Source: Chitinophaga horti
Lineage (GTDB): Bacteria > Bacteroidota > Bacteroidia > Chitinophagales > Chitinophagaceae
Assembly (NCBI RefSeq): GCF_022867795.2
Contig: NZ_CP107006.1
Coordinates: 5,952,001-6,016,000, forward strand
DNA length: 64,000 nucleotides
Direction: 5' to 3'
Below are positions 33,786 through 42,537 of the stretch, piece after piece. Numbering within the stretch: position 1 is the first letter of the stretch; each line of letters opens with the position of its first letter. Made by a program: the position numbers and the translations under genes. Under the pieces are notes generated by a model. That model was not told where the DNA came from and searched no databases. It worked only from the letters and a program-made list of their open reading frames with translations.

Positions 33786-34874
33786 ATGCAACGATACGAC
33801 AGGCAAACCCGGTTAAAAGATTTCGGGATAGAGAAGCAGCGGCTGTTACAACAGGCTGCCGTGTTGGTGATAGGCGCAGGTGGACTGGGTGTACCGGTGT
33901 TGCAATACCTCACCGCCATGGGCGTTGGGCGCATAGGTATCGTGGAGCACGACACCGTATCGGTAACCAACCTGCAACGCCAGGTAATATACGACACTGC
34001 TGATGCTGGTAAACCCAAGCTGGACGTAGCTATTCGAAAATTGAAAGGCTTAAACCCGGAGCTGACTTTTGAAGCCTGGGACACCTATATTTTACCGCAA
34101 AACGCGCTGGAGATCATCAGTAAATACGACTTGGTAGTCGACTGTTCCGATAATTTCGGTACCCGTTACCTGGTAAACGACGCCTGCGTCATTACCGGCA
34201 AACCGCTGGTGTACGGGGCTATTTATCAGTACGAAGGACAGGTAAGCGTGTTCAATTACAAAGGCAGCGCCACTTACCGCTGCCTGTTCCCCGAGCCGCC
34301 AGGCGAGGGCGAGCGGCTGGACTGTAACGAACTGGGCGTACTGGGCATCCTGCCCGGCATCGTAGGCAGTTACATGACCAACGAGGTGGTGAAGTTGATT
34401 TGCGGCATCGGGTTACAGTTGACCAACCAACTGCTTACCATCCACATTTTACAGAACGATCACCAGTTGTTCCACTTCGGACCTGTAGCCGGTAATCACC
34501 AGATTCAAACCTTGCAACCATCGTATGACCAGGGTGCCTGCGAAGCCCCGCCCTCCCTGCAATTGCTGGAGGTGGCCGAACTGCAACGCTGGCGTACCGA
34601 AGGCCGCTCGTTCCAACTACTGGACGTGCGCGAGCCGGACGAATGGGAAATTTGCCATATTGAGGGCGCCATCCACATACCCATGCACTTTGTGATGGGA
34701 CAGGCAGGCCGCCTATCGCCCGACGAACCGGTAGCGGTATTGTGCCATCATGGAATGCGCAGCCATGCCGTAGCGCAGCAACTGCTGAAGGCCGGATTCA
34801 AAAAAGTGTACAACGTAACCGGTGGCATACATGCGTGGGCGTTGGAAGTGGACCTGGAAATGAATATGTATTGA
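33786..34874 (+). CDS. ThiF/MoeB-type adenylyltransferase fused to a rhodanese domain
   Basis: 362 residues. Residues 1 to about 235 are an E1-like adenylating domain with the nucleotide loop VIGAGGLGVPVLQYL and VDCSDNFGTRYLVND. About 250-355 is a rhodanese domain with active-site Cys320 in LCHHGMRS. Such fusions activate the C terminus of a small ThiS/MoaD-type protein and hand it sulfur. Oddly, the usual zinc cysteines of MoeB are incomplete: the first CxxC is TYRC here (TYRCLFPEPP), and no second CxxC pair is seen near 240. No ThiS or MoaD gene lies next to it, so the pathway (thiamine, molybdopterin or other) is open. Confidence 0.9.
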   Translation: MQRYDRQTRLKDFGIEKQRLLQQAAVLVIGAGGLGVPVLQYLTAMGVGRIGIVEHDTVSVTNLQRQVIYDTADAGKPKLDVAIRKLKGLNPELTFEAWDTYILPQNALEIISKYDLVVDCSDNFGTRYLVNDACVITGKPLVYGAIYQYEGQVSVFNYKGSATYRCLFPEPPGEGERLDCNELGVLGILPGIVGSYMTNEVVKLICGIGLQLTNQLLTIHILQNDHQLFHFGPVAGNHQIQTLQPSYDQGACEAPPSLQLLEVAELQRWRTEGRSFQLLDVREPDEWEICHIEGAIHIPMHFVMGQAGRLSPDEPVAVLCHHGMRSHAVAQQLLKAGFKKVYNVTGGIHAWALEVDLEMNMY

Positions 34875-34880
34875 TGTTTA

Positions 34881-35035
34881 CACCTTTCCCTGCCGGCAAT
34901 GACACAGGGAAGGTGCAGGCACTCCCAAATTCGTCATTGGTAATGAAATGAGGCAATCCCTCGCACCAGTCTACCCGCGAAGACTCCGCACAAGGATTGC
35001 TTCCCTGTGGTTATAATGAGGTGAGGAAGTTAATC
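34881..35035. repeat. Hairpin and CGTCATTG-type palindromic element
   Basis: CACCTTTCCCTG (34881-34892) pairs with CAGGGAAGGTG (34905-34915). Further on, CGTCATTGG...GAGGCAATCC (from 34937) faces GGATTGCTTCC...TAATGAGG (ending near 35030), a larger imperfect palindrome with CGTCAT/ATGA-like ends as at 21660 and 31306. The rest of this 259-bp gap is the upstream region of the DUF1800 gene. Confidence 0.5.
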
Positions 35036-35133
35036 CTCCCCCTTCTGGAATAATATTTGAACCTCATAATTTGTTAACACAGCCGCGTTAAACTTCGCGC
35101 GTATATTTCAGTCATATATCCAAACCTACTTAT

Positions 35134-36579
35134 ATGGCCCTTGTCCCAGAGAAAATACAAATGCAGCACCTCGCCTGGCGCGCCGGATTCGGCGAAAACC
35201 TGCCCGTGATTGAAGGGTGGGGCAAAAGGAAGCGCAAAGAAACGGTGAAACGCGTACTGGCAGGGCAGGATAAGGAGATGGAAGTACTGCGTGTGATCAA
35301 TGAAACGGACCTGCCTGATTACAAGCGGCTGAAAGACATGAACGAAGAGGAGCGCAGGGCGGTACAGAAGCTCAATACCGACGGCATTAAGGACCTGAAC
35401 GTATCGTGGATGAGCGCGATGATTAAAACCAATCACCCGCTTCGCGAGAAGATGGCACTCTTCTGGCACGGCCACTTCGCCTGCCGTACGCAAAACGTAT
35501 TATACAATCAGCAACTGCTGGAAGTGATACGCACCCACGCCCTTGGCAACTTCGGCGACCTGCTGACCGGCGTGTCTAAAAGTCCGGCCATGTTGCAGTT
35601 CCTCAACAACCAGCAAAACCGCAAGCAACGCCCTAACGAAAACTTCGCGCGCGAGGTGATGGAGTTGTTTACCATGGGGCGCGGTAATTATACGGAGAAA
35701 GATATCAAAGAAGCCGCCCGCGCCTTTACTGGCTGGAGCTTTGATGAAGTGGGCCAGTTCCAGTTCCGGCAACGGGTACACGACGATGGTGAGAAAACAA
35801 TACTGGGCAAGAAAGGTAATTTTACAGGGGAAGATGTGATCCAGCTGTTACTGGACAACAAACAAACAGCGAAATACATCACCGGGAAGATATACCGCTA
35901 CTTCGTAAACGATACGCCCGACGAGGCGCGCATTCAGGAGCTCGCGGGTAAGTTCTATCAATCCGGTTACAACATCAGCTCCCTGATGCAGGACATCTAC
36001 ATGGCGGACTGGTTTTACGATGAAAAGAACGTGGGTGCGATCATCAAATCTCCGGTGGAATTGATTGTAGGCTTGCGCCGCGCGATACCCATGCAGTTCG
36101 AGCAGGAAGAAACGATGTTACTGTTCCAGCGCGTACTCGGACAAACGCTTTTTTATCCGCCTAACGTAGCGGGCTGGCCGGGGGGCAGGAGTTGGATTGA
36201 CAGTTCCAGCCTGATGTTCCGGATGCGTGTACCGCAGGTGGTGTTGTACTCCCAGGCTTTCAACATCCGCCCGAAAGAAATTACGCCGGAAATGGGAGAG
36301 GGTGCGAACTACAAGATGACATTGGAGATTAACGACTTCCTGAAACGGCAGTACGCCAAAAAGGTGAACGCGCAGATCGACTGGAAGCCCTACGTGGATG
36401 GGTACAAAGATGTACCGCGCGAGCAACTGGCTGATACGATTGCCGGCACCTTGTTACTAAAGAACAAGAGCCTCGACAAAGCTTTCCTGGAGAAGTATGC
36501 GGATGCCTCCACCCGCGATAACTATATTAAAACTGTGACCATCGACGTCATGAGCACGCCGGAGTACCAGCTGTGTTAA
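35134..36579 (+). CDS. DUF1800 domain protein
   Basis: 481 residues. HLAWRAGFG near the N terminus and REKMALFWHGHFACR, NENFAREVMELFTMGRGNYTEKDIKEAARAFTGWS and YPPNVAGWPGGRSWID in the body are the hallmark motifs of DUF1800. The function is unknown; members are thought to be exported and to work with the DUF1501 protein encoded next to them. No clear signal peptide is visible at the annotated start. The DUF1501 gene begins 19 nt downstream, and the pair is widely conserved in Bacteroidota and other phyla. Confidence 0.93.
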   Translation: MALVPEKIQMQHLAWRAGFGENLPVIEGWGKRKRKETVKRVLAGQDKEMEVLRVINETDLPDYKRLKDMNEEERRAVQKLNTDGIKDLNVSWMSAMIKTNHPLREKMALFWHGHFACRTQNVLYNQQLLEVIRTHALGNFGDLLTGVSKSPAMLQFLNNQQNRKQRPNENFAREVMELFTMGRGNYTEKDIKEAARAFTGWSFDEVGQFQFRQRVHDDGEKTILGKKGNFTGEDVIQLLLDNKQTAKYITGKIYRYFVNDTPDEARIQELAGKFYQSGYNISSLMQDIYMADWFYDEKNVGAIIKSPVELIVGLRRAIPMQFEQEETMLLFQRVLGQTLFYPPNVAGWPGGRSWIDSSSLMFRMRVPQVVLYSQAFNIRPKEITPEMGEGANYKMTLEINDFLKRQYAKKVNAQIDWKPYVDGYKDVPREQLADTIAGTLLLKNKSLDKAFLEKYADASTRDNYIKTVTIDVMSTPEYQLC

Positions 36580-36598
36580 TCATCAAATTATTCGTCTT

Positions 36599-37807
36599 AT
36601 GCTTATCCTGAACAGACGCCGTTTTTTACAGGTTGGATCACTCGCTTCGGCATCGCTGATGCTCCCTAAGTTTTTAAAGGCCTTCGAGAAAGGTGAACTC
36701 GTGCCTCCCGGCAATAAAGTGCTGGTGGTAATCCAGTTGTCCGGCGGCAATGATGGTTTAAATACGATTATCCCTTACCGTAACGATATTTATTACCGCA
36801 GTCGCCCGGCATTAGGTATCAAGCGCGATGCGGCACTTGGCCTGAACGACGATCTCGGTATTCATCCCGCCCTGAAAGGTTTTAAGGCATTGTACGATGA
36901 AGGCCACCTGGCCGTATTGAACAACGTCGGTTACCCGAACCCCGATCGCTCGCACTTCCGCTCGATGGACATATGGCATACTGCCAGCGACAGCAAGGAT
37001 TATTGGGGCAGCGGCTGGTTAGGTCGTTACCTGGATGCACAGTGTAAAGGTTGCGATAAACCTACGCAGGCATTGGAGATAGACGATACCCTTAGCCTGG
37101 CGCTGAAAGGTGAACAGGTAAAAGGCCTCGCACTCACCGACCCTACCCGCCTGTTTGGTACAAGTAATGAAAAATACTTTAAGTCGTTGCTGAAAAAACA
37201 GCAACAGCACGGGCACGATGAGCACGACAACGCCGACTACCTGTATAAAACAATGGCCGAAACAGTATCGTCGGCCGCATACATCCAGCAGCAGCATAAA
37301 ACCTTCAAGTCTACCGCTGCCTATCCTAACTCGGCCCTGGGTAAGAATTTAAAAACCATTTCGGAACTGATCATGACCGATATCAATACCAGCGTGTATT
37401 ACGTGTCGCACGGCAGCTTCGATACGCACGTAGGGCAGGATGGCCAGCAGAAAAGATTGTTTACGCAATTAGATGATGCGGTGAAAGTGTTTACAGACGA
37501 TCTGAAAAAGAATAACCGCTTCCAGGATGTGGTGGTGATGACCTTCTCCGAATTTGGCAGAAGGGTGGCGCAGAATGCGAGCGGAGGGACCGACCATGGT
37601 ACGGCGAACAACATGTTCCTGATCGGTGGCGGATTAAAAGAGAAAGGCGTGCTGAATGAAGGCCCGGACCTCACCAACTTACAGGATGGCGACCTGAAAT
37701 ACAAAGTGGATTTCAAGAGCGTATACGCCACCCTGCTCGGCAACTGGCTGCAGGCAGACGATGCCGCCATCCTGCAACACAAGTACGAGCGTTTAAACTT
37801 CGTATAG
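36599..37807 (+). CDS. DUF1501 domain protein (sulfatase-like fold, twin-arginine signal)
   Basis: 402 residues. The N terminus LNRRRFLQVGSLASASLMLP is a twin-arginine (Tat) signal. The body has VVIQLSGGNDGLNTIIPY, HPALKGFKALYDEGHLAVLNNVGYPNPDRSHFRSMDIW and VVVMTFSEFGRRVAQNASGGTDHGTAN, the DUF1501 motifs that resemble the alkaline phosphatase/sulfatase metal sites. It would be exported folded to the periplasm. It forms an operon with DUF1800. Its stop is 1 nt from the stop of the convergent lipoprotein gene at 37809. Confidence 0.93.
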   Translation: MLILNRRRFLQVGSLASASLMLPKFLKAFEKGELVPPGNKVLVVIQLSGGNDGLNTIIPYRNDIYYRSRPALGIKRDAALGLNDDLGIHPALKGFKALYDEGHLAVLNNVGYPNPDRSHFRSMDIWHTASDSKDYWGSGWLGRYLDAQCKGCDKPTQALEIDDTLSLALKGEQVKGLALTDPTRLFGTSNEKYFKSLLKKQQQHGHDEHDNADYLYKTMAETVSSAAYIQQQHKTFKSTAAYPNSALGKNLKTISELIMTDINTSVYYVSHGSFDTHVGQDGQQKRLFTQLDDAVKVFTDDLKKNNRFQDVVVMTFSEFGRRVAQNASGGTDHGTANNMFLIGGGLKEKGVLNEGPDLTNLQDGDLKYKVDFKSVYATLLGNWLQADDAAILQHKYERLNFV

Positions 37808-37808
37808 A

Positions 37809-38306
37809 TTAGTAAGAGGTGTACACAATGCGAAAAGCGCCGTTGGACACCGTTCTTGGTATGCCAAAAGCATCGGTTACCGTACCGGCAAAGCTACCCT
37901 CGATTACCGAATCGCGTTTAGCGTAAATCTGGAAAGTCATATCACCCGTTTGATCGTCGGCCAGGTAATCGTTGCCTTCAAATGGCAGTGTGATGGACAG
38001 GCTGTTGCCAGCCTTTGTGCTGGTATATACACCCGGCTTCAGTTCTGCTTCTTCACTCTTCAGCGAGATGATCGCCCTGGCACCATGGTCATTTAGTGCG
38101 GTGGCGTACAGTGCCGAAAAGTTGTACAACGGGTCGGGACTCGTAGGCAGAAAGAGGGTGCCGGAATGTAATTCGGTAGCATATGGTACCCCGTCCAGTT
38201 TAAAGGAAATGAACTTGCGGGTTGACGGTTCAGTTCCTTCTTTGGTACAGGCGAACAAAAAGAGGGCAACAAGCACTACTCCAAGTGGCATCAGTTTGCG
38301 GCGCAT
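37809..38306 (-). CDS. Hypothetical lipoprotein
   Basis: 165 residues with lipoprotein signal MRRKLMPLGVVLVALFLFAC (lipidated Cys20). The mature part is beta-rich (FISFKLDGVPYATEL, MTFQIYAKRDSVIEGSFAGTVTD, NGAFRIVYTSY). This resembles the many small Bacteroidota lipoproteins of the DUF6252/DUF5025 kind, but no family is assigned with confidence. It is transcribed alone towards the DUF1501 gene. Confidence 0.75.
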   Translation of the reverse strand: MRRKLMPLGVVLVALFLFACTKEGTEPSTRKFISFKLDGVPYATELHSGTLFLPTSPDPLYNFSALYATALNDHGARAIISLKSEEAELKPGVYTSTKAGNSLSITLPFEGNDYLADDQTGDMTFQIYAKRDSVIEGSFAGTVTDAFGIPRTVSNGAFRIVYTSY

Positions 38307-38355
38307 AGGTATTTCAAATTTTAATCAAAAGTAATATATAAGACTGATATTATAT

Positions 38356-38397
38356 ACGTCCCCGGAGCGTTTTTATTGCGCTTCGGGGACGTTAATT
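38356..38397. terminator. Terminator downstream of the OPT transporter gene
   Basis: CGTCCCCGGAGCG and CGCTTCGGGGACG form a 13-bp stem with one G-U pair and an 8-nt loop. It lies between the OPT stop (38413) and the upstream end of the lipoprotein gene. Confidence 0.75.
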
Positions 38398-38412
38398 TAG
38401 TGTAGGCTCGTA

Positions 38413-40476
38413 TTAGGCGGCCAGTTTCTTAGGCTGTTTTTTAGCGATGCGATACAGCACCCAACCCATAAATCCGAATGCCAGTGCGGCGAGCAGCTGG
38501 TAGCCACCGTTGCCGAGGTGCTCTTCAATAGCGGGTTCCAGGCTGAGGGAGCTGAGGAAGTTGGCGGCGTTTTCGTTCACGGTAAGTACCGCAACGACTA
38601 CGCCCGCAATGGCACCACCGGCCACGAGGCCCGTGGCGAACAGGCTGCCGCGACCCAGTTCTTCTTCTTCCGGCGTTAAAACGATACCCTGTTTTTTACG
38701 ACGCCAGTCAATCAGTCCACGAATGGCGCCACCGCAGAAGATGGGCAGCGTGGTAGATAAAGGCAGGTAAGCACCTACCGCGAAAGACAGGGAACTGATG
38801 CCGCACAGTTCCACCGTAACAGCAATGGCGGCACCCACGATAATGAATTGCCAGTCCAGCCCACCCGACTGTATCCCTTTGATCAACACCGCCATCAGCG
38901 TCGCCTGTGGGGCGGAGAACTCCGTAGTACCAATGGCGTGCATCGTGCCGTTAGCGACCATTTCGCGTGTTGGCGTATCGAGAATGTGTACCGTCCAGCC
39001 CACGACCAGCGCCGACACGATAGCACCGATAAACAGCGCGATCTGCTGGTAACGTGGCGTAGCGCCTATGAGATAACCGGTTTTTAAGTCCTGGGACGTA
39101 TTGCCCGCATTCGCAGCCGCGATACAAATGATGCCGCCTACTACCAGCGCCATCGGTTCGTAAGCCTTACCGCTCCAGCCCACCGCCAGGAAAATAAGAC
39201 AGGTCCCCATGATTGTAGCGATCGTCATGCCCGATACCGGGTTGTTGGTGGTGCCGATAAGGCCTACGATACGGCTGCTCACCGTTACGAAGAAGGCGCC
39301 GAAAAACACTACCAGTATACCGATCAGGAGGCGCTGCCAGATCGTATCGCCCGGCAGGATGGTAATGAGCGACATGGACACGATGAGGCCAATAACTCCA
39401 ACGATTACCACGTTCATCGACAGGTCTTTTTCCGTACGCAACGTAGATGCTGGTTCGGCGGAGCCCTTAATAGAACCCAGGCTGCCTTTGAAGGAGCTGA
39501 TGATCGTAGGAATTGTTTTCAGCAACGTGATGAAACCACCGGCTGCTACCGCGCCTGCACCGATCTGTTTTACGTATGCCTGGTATACTGCATTGGAAAG
39601 ATTCGTGAATGTATGCGTGGCAGGGTCCCAGCCGAAACGGGCGTTCGGCGTTTCAAGACTGGCCAGCTGACCGAGTTTTACGAGCTGCGTAGCGATCATA
39701 TCAGGCGATACCAGCGAGGCCAGCAAGGGAATGAGTCCCAGCCAGGACAGCACACCACCGGCTACCAGTACACCACAAATGCGCGGACCGATAATGTAAC
39801 CCACACCCATATACTCCGGCGTGATCTCACCGCCTACTTCCGCAGCAGGGTAGTATTTGTTGGTGGCCTTCGTCACGAATGATGGTGCTTCTGAAATAAC
39901 ATGCAGCACCTTTTGGAAGAAGGCATATACCACCGCGAAGCCTAAGCCCAGGAACGCCGTTTTGGCGAAGTCGCCGCCCTTTTCACCGGCTTTCAGCACC
40001 GAGGCGCAGGCCGTTCCTTCCGGATAGGGAAGCGTGTGATGTTCTTTTACGATGAGCGATTTACGTAACGGGATCATGAGCAGCGTGCCGAGCAGGCCGC
40101 CGAGGATGGCGAGTATCAGGATTGTCCAGTAATTAAAGTAGGACGCGCCGTTGCTCACGCCCAGTTCATTAACGGAAAGAAACAGGAAGCCCGGCAGCGT
40201 AAACGCTACGCCCGATGCGATCGATTCGCCGGCGGAGCCGGTAGTCTGGATAATATTGTTTTCGAGAATGGTGGTTTTGAAAAAGCGCCTGCCGAGCGTG
40301 ATGGCCATTACAGCGATCGGGATGGATGCGGACACGGTGAGGCCGGCTTTCAGCGCCAGGTAAACGTTGGCTGCGCCAAAGATGATCCCGAAAATGCAAC
40401 CCATCAGGATCGATTTAAGGGTAAATTCTCTCATTTGCGTTTCAGGCGAAACGAAGGGTTTGAAGTGTTGACTCAT
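38413..40476 (-). CDS. OPT family oligopeptide transporter
   Basis: 687-residue inner-membrane protein with about 14-16 hydrophobic helices. It starts with a short cytoplasmic part and then REFTLKSILMGCIFGIIFGAANVYLALKAGLTVSASIPIAV, a hallmark of bacterial OPT transporters, and contains PYPEGTACASVLKAGEKG and NAGNTSQDLKTGYLIGATPRYQQ. OPT proteins take up peptides or metal chelates. The POT-family peptide transporter at 40563 lies directly upstream on the same strand, suggesting a peptide-uptake theme, but a terminator separates them. Confidence 0.94.
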   Translation of the reverse strand: MSQHFKPFVSPETQMREFTLKSILMGCIFGIIFGAANVYLALKAGLTVSASIPIAVMAITLGRRFFKTTILENNIIQTTGSAGESIASGVAFTLPGFLFLSVNELGVSNGASYFNYWTILILAILGGLLGTLLMIPLRKSLIVKEHHTLPYPEGTACASVLKAGEKGGDFAKTAFLGLGFAVVYAFFQKVLHVISEAPSFVTKATNKYYPAAEVGGEITPEYMGVGYIIGPRICGVLVAGGVLSWLGLIPLLASLVSPDMIATQLVKLGQLASLETPNARFGWDPATHTFTNLSNAVYQAYVKQIGAGAVAAGGFITLLKTIPTIISSFKGSLGSIKGSAEPASTLRTEKDLSMNVVIVGVIGLIVSMSLITILPGDTIWQRLLIGILVVFFGAFFVTVSSRIVGLIGTTNNPVSGMTIATIMGTCLIFLAVGWSGKAYEPMALVVGGIICIAAANAGNTSQDLKTGYLIGATPRYQQIALFIGAIVSALVVGWTVHILDTPTREMVANGTMHAIGTTEFSAPQATLMAVLIKGIQSGGLDWQFIIVGAAIAVTVELCGISSLSFAVGAYLPLSTTLPIFCGGAIRGLIDWRRKKQGIVLTPEEEELGRGSLFATGLVAGGAIAGVVVAVLTVNENAANFLSSLSLEPAIEEHLGNGGYQLLAALAFGFMGWVLYRIAKKQPKKLAA

Positions 40477-40510
40477 AATCAGGATAAAGGTAGTTGCTGC
40501 AAAATATACA

Positions 40511-40545
40511 AAAAAAGGAGCTACCGTGGTGGTAACTCCTTTTAT
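40511..40545 (-). terminator. Rho-independent terminator of the POT gene
   Basis: AAAAAAGGAGCTACC, 5-nt loop, GGTAACTCCTTTT. On the minus strand the stem is followed by T residues, 22 nt after the POT stop. Confidence 0.85.
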
Positions 40546-40562
40546 ATCAGTTGGGAATGCGA

Positions 40563-42272
40563 CTATTGCGCGTTCATTAATTTCTGTAACTGCTTGGTAA
40601 TAAGGAACAGGATCAGCGATGCAACACCCGCCATACCTACGAACAACATGAAGAAGTCGAACAGGTTAGACATCTGGTAGCCCAGGAACTGGGTGGGGTG
40701 TTTGTCGGGGTACAGGGCGCTCAGTTCACCTGCCAGTTTGTTGGCGCCGGCGTTGGCCAGGAACCAAACCGCCATCAGCAGTGAAGCGAAACGTACCGGC
40801 GAAAGTTTGTTCACCAGGGCGAGGCCTATCGGCGACAGGCAAAGTTCACCCCAGGTATGTAATGCGTACATACTGATCAGGTACAGCATGGTTACTTTCA
40901 GGCCAGGAGTAATATCTTTCACACCCATGCCGATCACCACATAACCCAGTGCCAGCAATAACAGGCCAATCGCCATTTTGGTCGGAGAGCTAGGTTCGTA
41001 CTTCCCGAGTTTCAGCCACAGCCATGCAAACACCGGCGCAAATACCACTACGAAGATCGAGTTCAGTGACTGGAAGGCACTGGCAGGAAGTTCGTTAATC
41101 TGGATGGTCATGTTACCCGAGAGGAACAGTTTCACGTTCAGGTACACCAGGAAGATGCCGGCAGCAATCAGCAGGAACGACAGTACGTTCTTAACACTGT
41201 TCGGATCTTCCTGCATTTTAACACGGATCATGCGCAAGAGTACCACGATGTAATACAGCACCGCTGCACTTACGATAGACACGCTCCATACCGGGATGTG
41301 CCAGTTTAACGTACGGTTAGTCTGCTCATCTGCAAAGAAGGTAAGAGAAGCACCCGCCTGCTCAAACGCCGACCAGAAGAACACCACGAAAAACGAGAGG
41401 ATAAAGATTACGCCGATCTTCTTCTTTTCAATTACCGTAAGGGTTTTATCCGAGAAGATCATAATCATAATAACGACTACGGCGGCGATAAGCAGGTAGG
41501 TTAAGTAGCTCACTACCTGCGCATCGAGGTACAGCATACCGATAGCCACTGCCGAGAACAGGATGAGTGCGGGTATTACGACGATGGGGGCAGTCGCCAT
41601 TTTAGGCGCGGTAGCCGGAACGATACCTAAAGGCTCACCATTGTGCTTGCGGATATAGAAGTCTTTCAGCCACTGGAAAACGATCACGCTCAACAGCATA
41701 CCGATACCGGCTGCGAGGAACGCCCATTTGAAGTCCTCGGGATTGTCGGTGTCACCCAAAGCGCCGCAAATAGCGGGACCTAAAGCGCCACCTACGTTAA
41801 TGCCCATATAGAAGATCGTGTAAGCAGCATCTATCCTGCGATCGTTCGCGGGGTAAAGCTGTCCTACCATCGAAGAAATATTGGGCTTGAAGAAGCCGTT
41901 ACCGGCGATCATAAGGCCGAGGCCCGAGAAGAAGAGGAAAGTGGAAAGGCCGTGATTGGTGTTATAGAGCGATGCACAGCCGAACATCAGGAACTCGCCC
42001 AGTGCCATTAACAGGCCGCCTGTAATGATAGATCTGCGGTTACCCCAATACCGGTCGGCTACAAAACCACCTACGAGCGGTGTGAGATAAACGAGACTGG
42101 TGTAACTGCCGTACAGGCTGGAGGCAAAGGCTTTGTCGAACAACAGTGCTTTCGTCATAAACAGTACGAGGATCGCCCTCATGCCATAGTAGTTGAACCG
42201 CTCCCACATTTCTGTTGCAAACAATACGTACAAGCCTTTCGGATGCCCCTTAGGCGTAGCATTTTGATTCAT
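40563..42272 (-). CDS. POT/PTR family proton-dependent oligopeptide transporter
   Basis: 569-residue major facilitator with about 14 hydrophobic helices. EMWERFNYYGMRAILVLFM at the N terminus is the POT ExxER-type proton/peptide motif, and TPLVGGFVADRYWGNRRSI and GNGFFKPNISSMVGQLY are the other PTR2 signatures. It should import di- and tripeptides with protons. Length is typical of the Bacteroidota members, which carry extra helices in the middle. It is followed by its own terminator and then by an OPT transporter gene. Confidence 0.95.
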   Translation of the reverse strand: MNQNATPKGHPKGLYVLFATEMWERFNYYGMRAILVLFMTKALLFDKAFASSLYGSYTSLVYLTPLVGGFVADRYWGNRRSIITGGLLMALGEFLMFGCASLYNTNHGLSTFLFFSGLGLMIAGNGFFKPNISSMVGQLYPANDRRIDAAYTIFYMGINVGGALGPAICGALGDTDNPEDFKWAFLAAGIGMLLSVIVFQWLKDFYIRKHNGEPLGIVPATAPKMATAPIVVIPALILFSAVAIGMLYLDAQVVSYLTYLLIAAVVVIMIMIFSDKTLTVIEKKKIGVIFILSFFVVFFWSAFEQAGASLTFFADEQTNRTLNWHIPVWSVSIVSAAVLYYIVVLLRMIRVKMQEDPNSVKNVLSFLLIAAGIFLVYLNVKLFLSGNMTIQINELPASAFQSLNSIFVVVFAPVFAWLWLKLGKYEPSSPTKMAIGLLLLALGYVVIGMGVKDITPGLKVTMLYLISMYALHTWGELCLSPIGLALVNKLSPVRFASLLMAVWFLANAGANKLAGELSALYPDKHPTQFLGYQMSNLFDFFMLFVGMAGVASLILFLITKQLQKLMNAQ

Positions 42273-42537
42273 AAATGGTTAGTTTTATAATAGCTGTTTT
42301 TTAGATTTTTGCTGCGTTTTTAGCTTCTGGAGACAAGGATGCGGGGCGTAAGTTAAATAAATTCGGCTTTCCAGCTAAAAAAATAAGGCATTTGCACATT
42401 TTTACTCTTTCTTTGCAAAAAAATCCAATTCCCCATTTTTCATGTCCATATCCCGGCAATTATCCTCGAAAGAGACTAATTGATGCACGACCTTGAAAAG
42501 AGCGCCGACAGCGGCGGGGGAGTACTATTTGAATATT

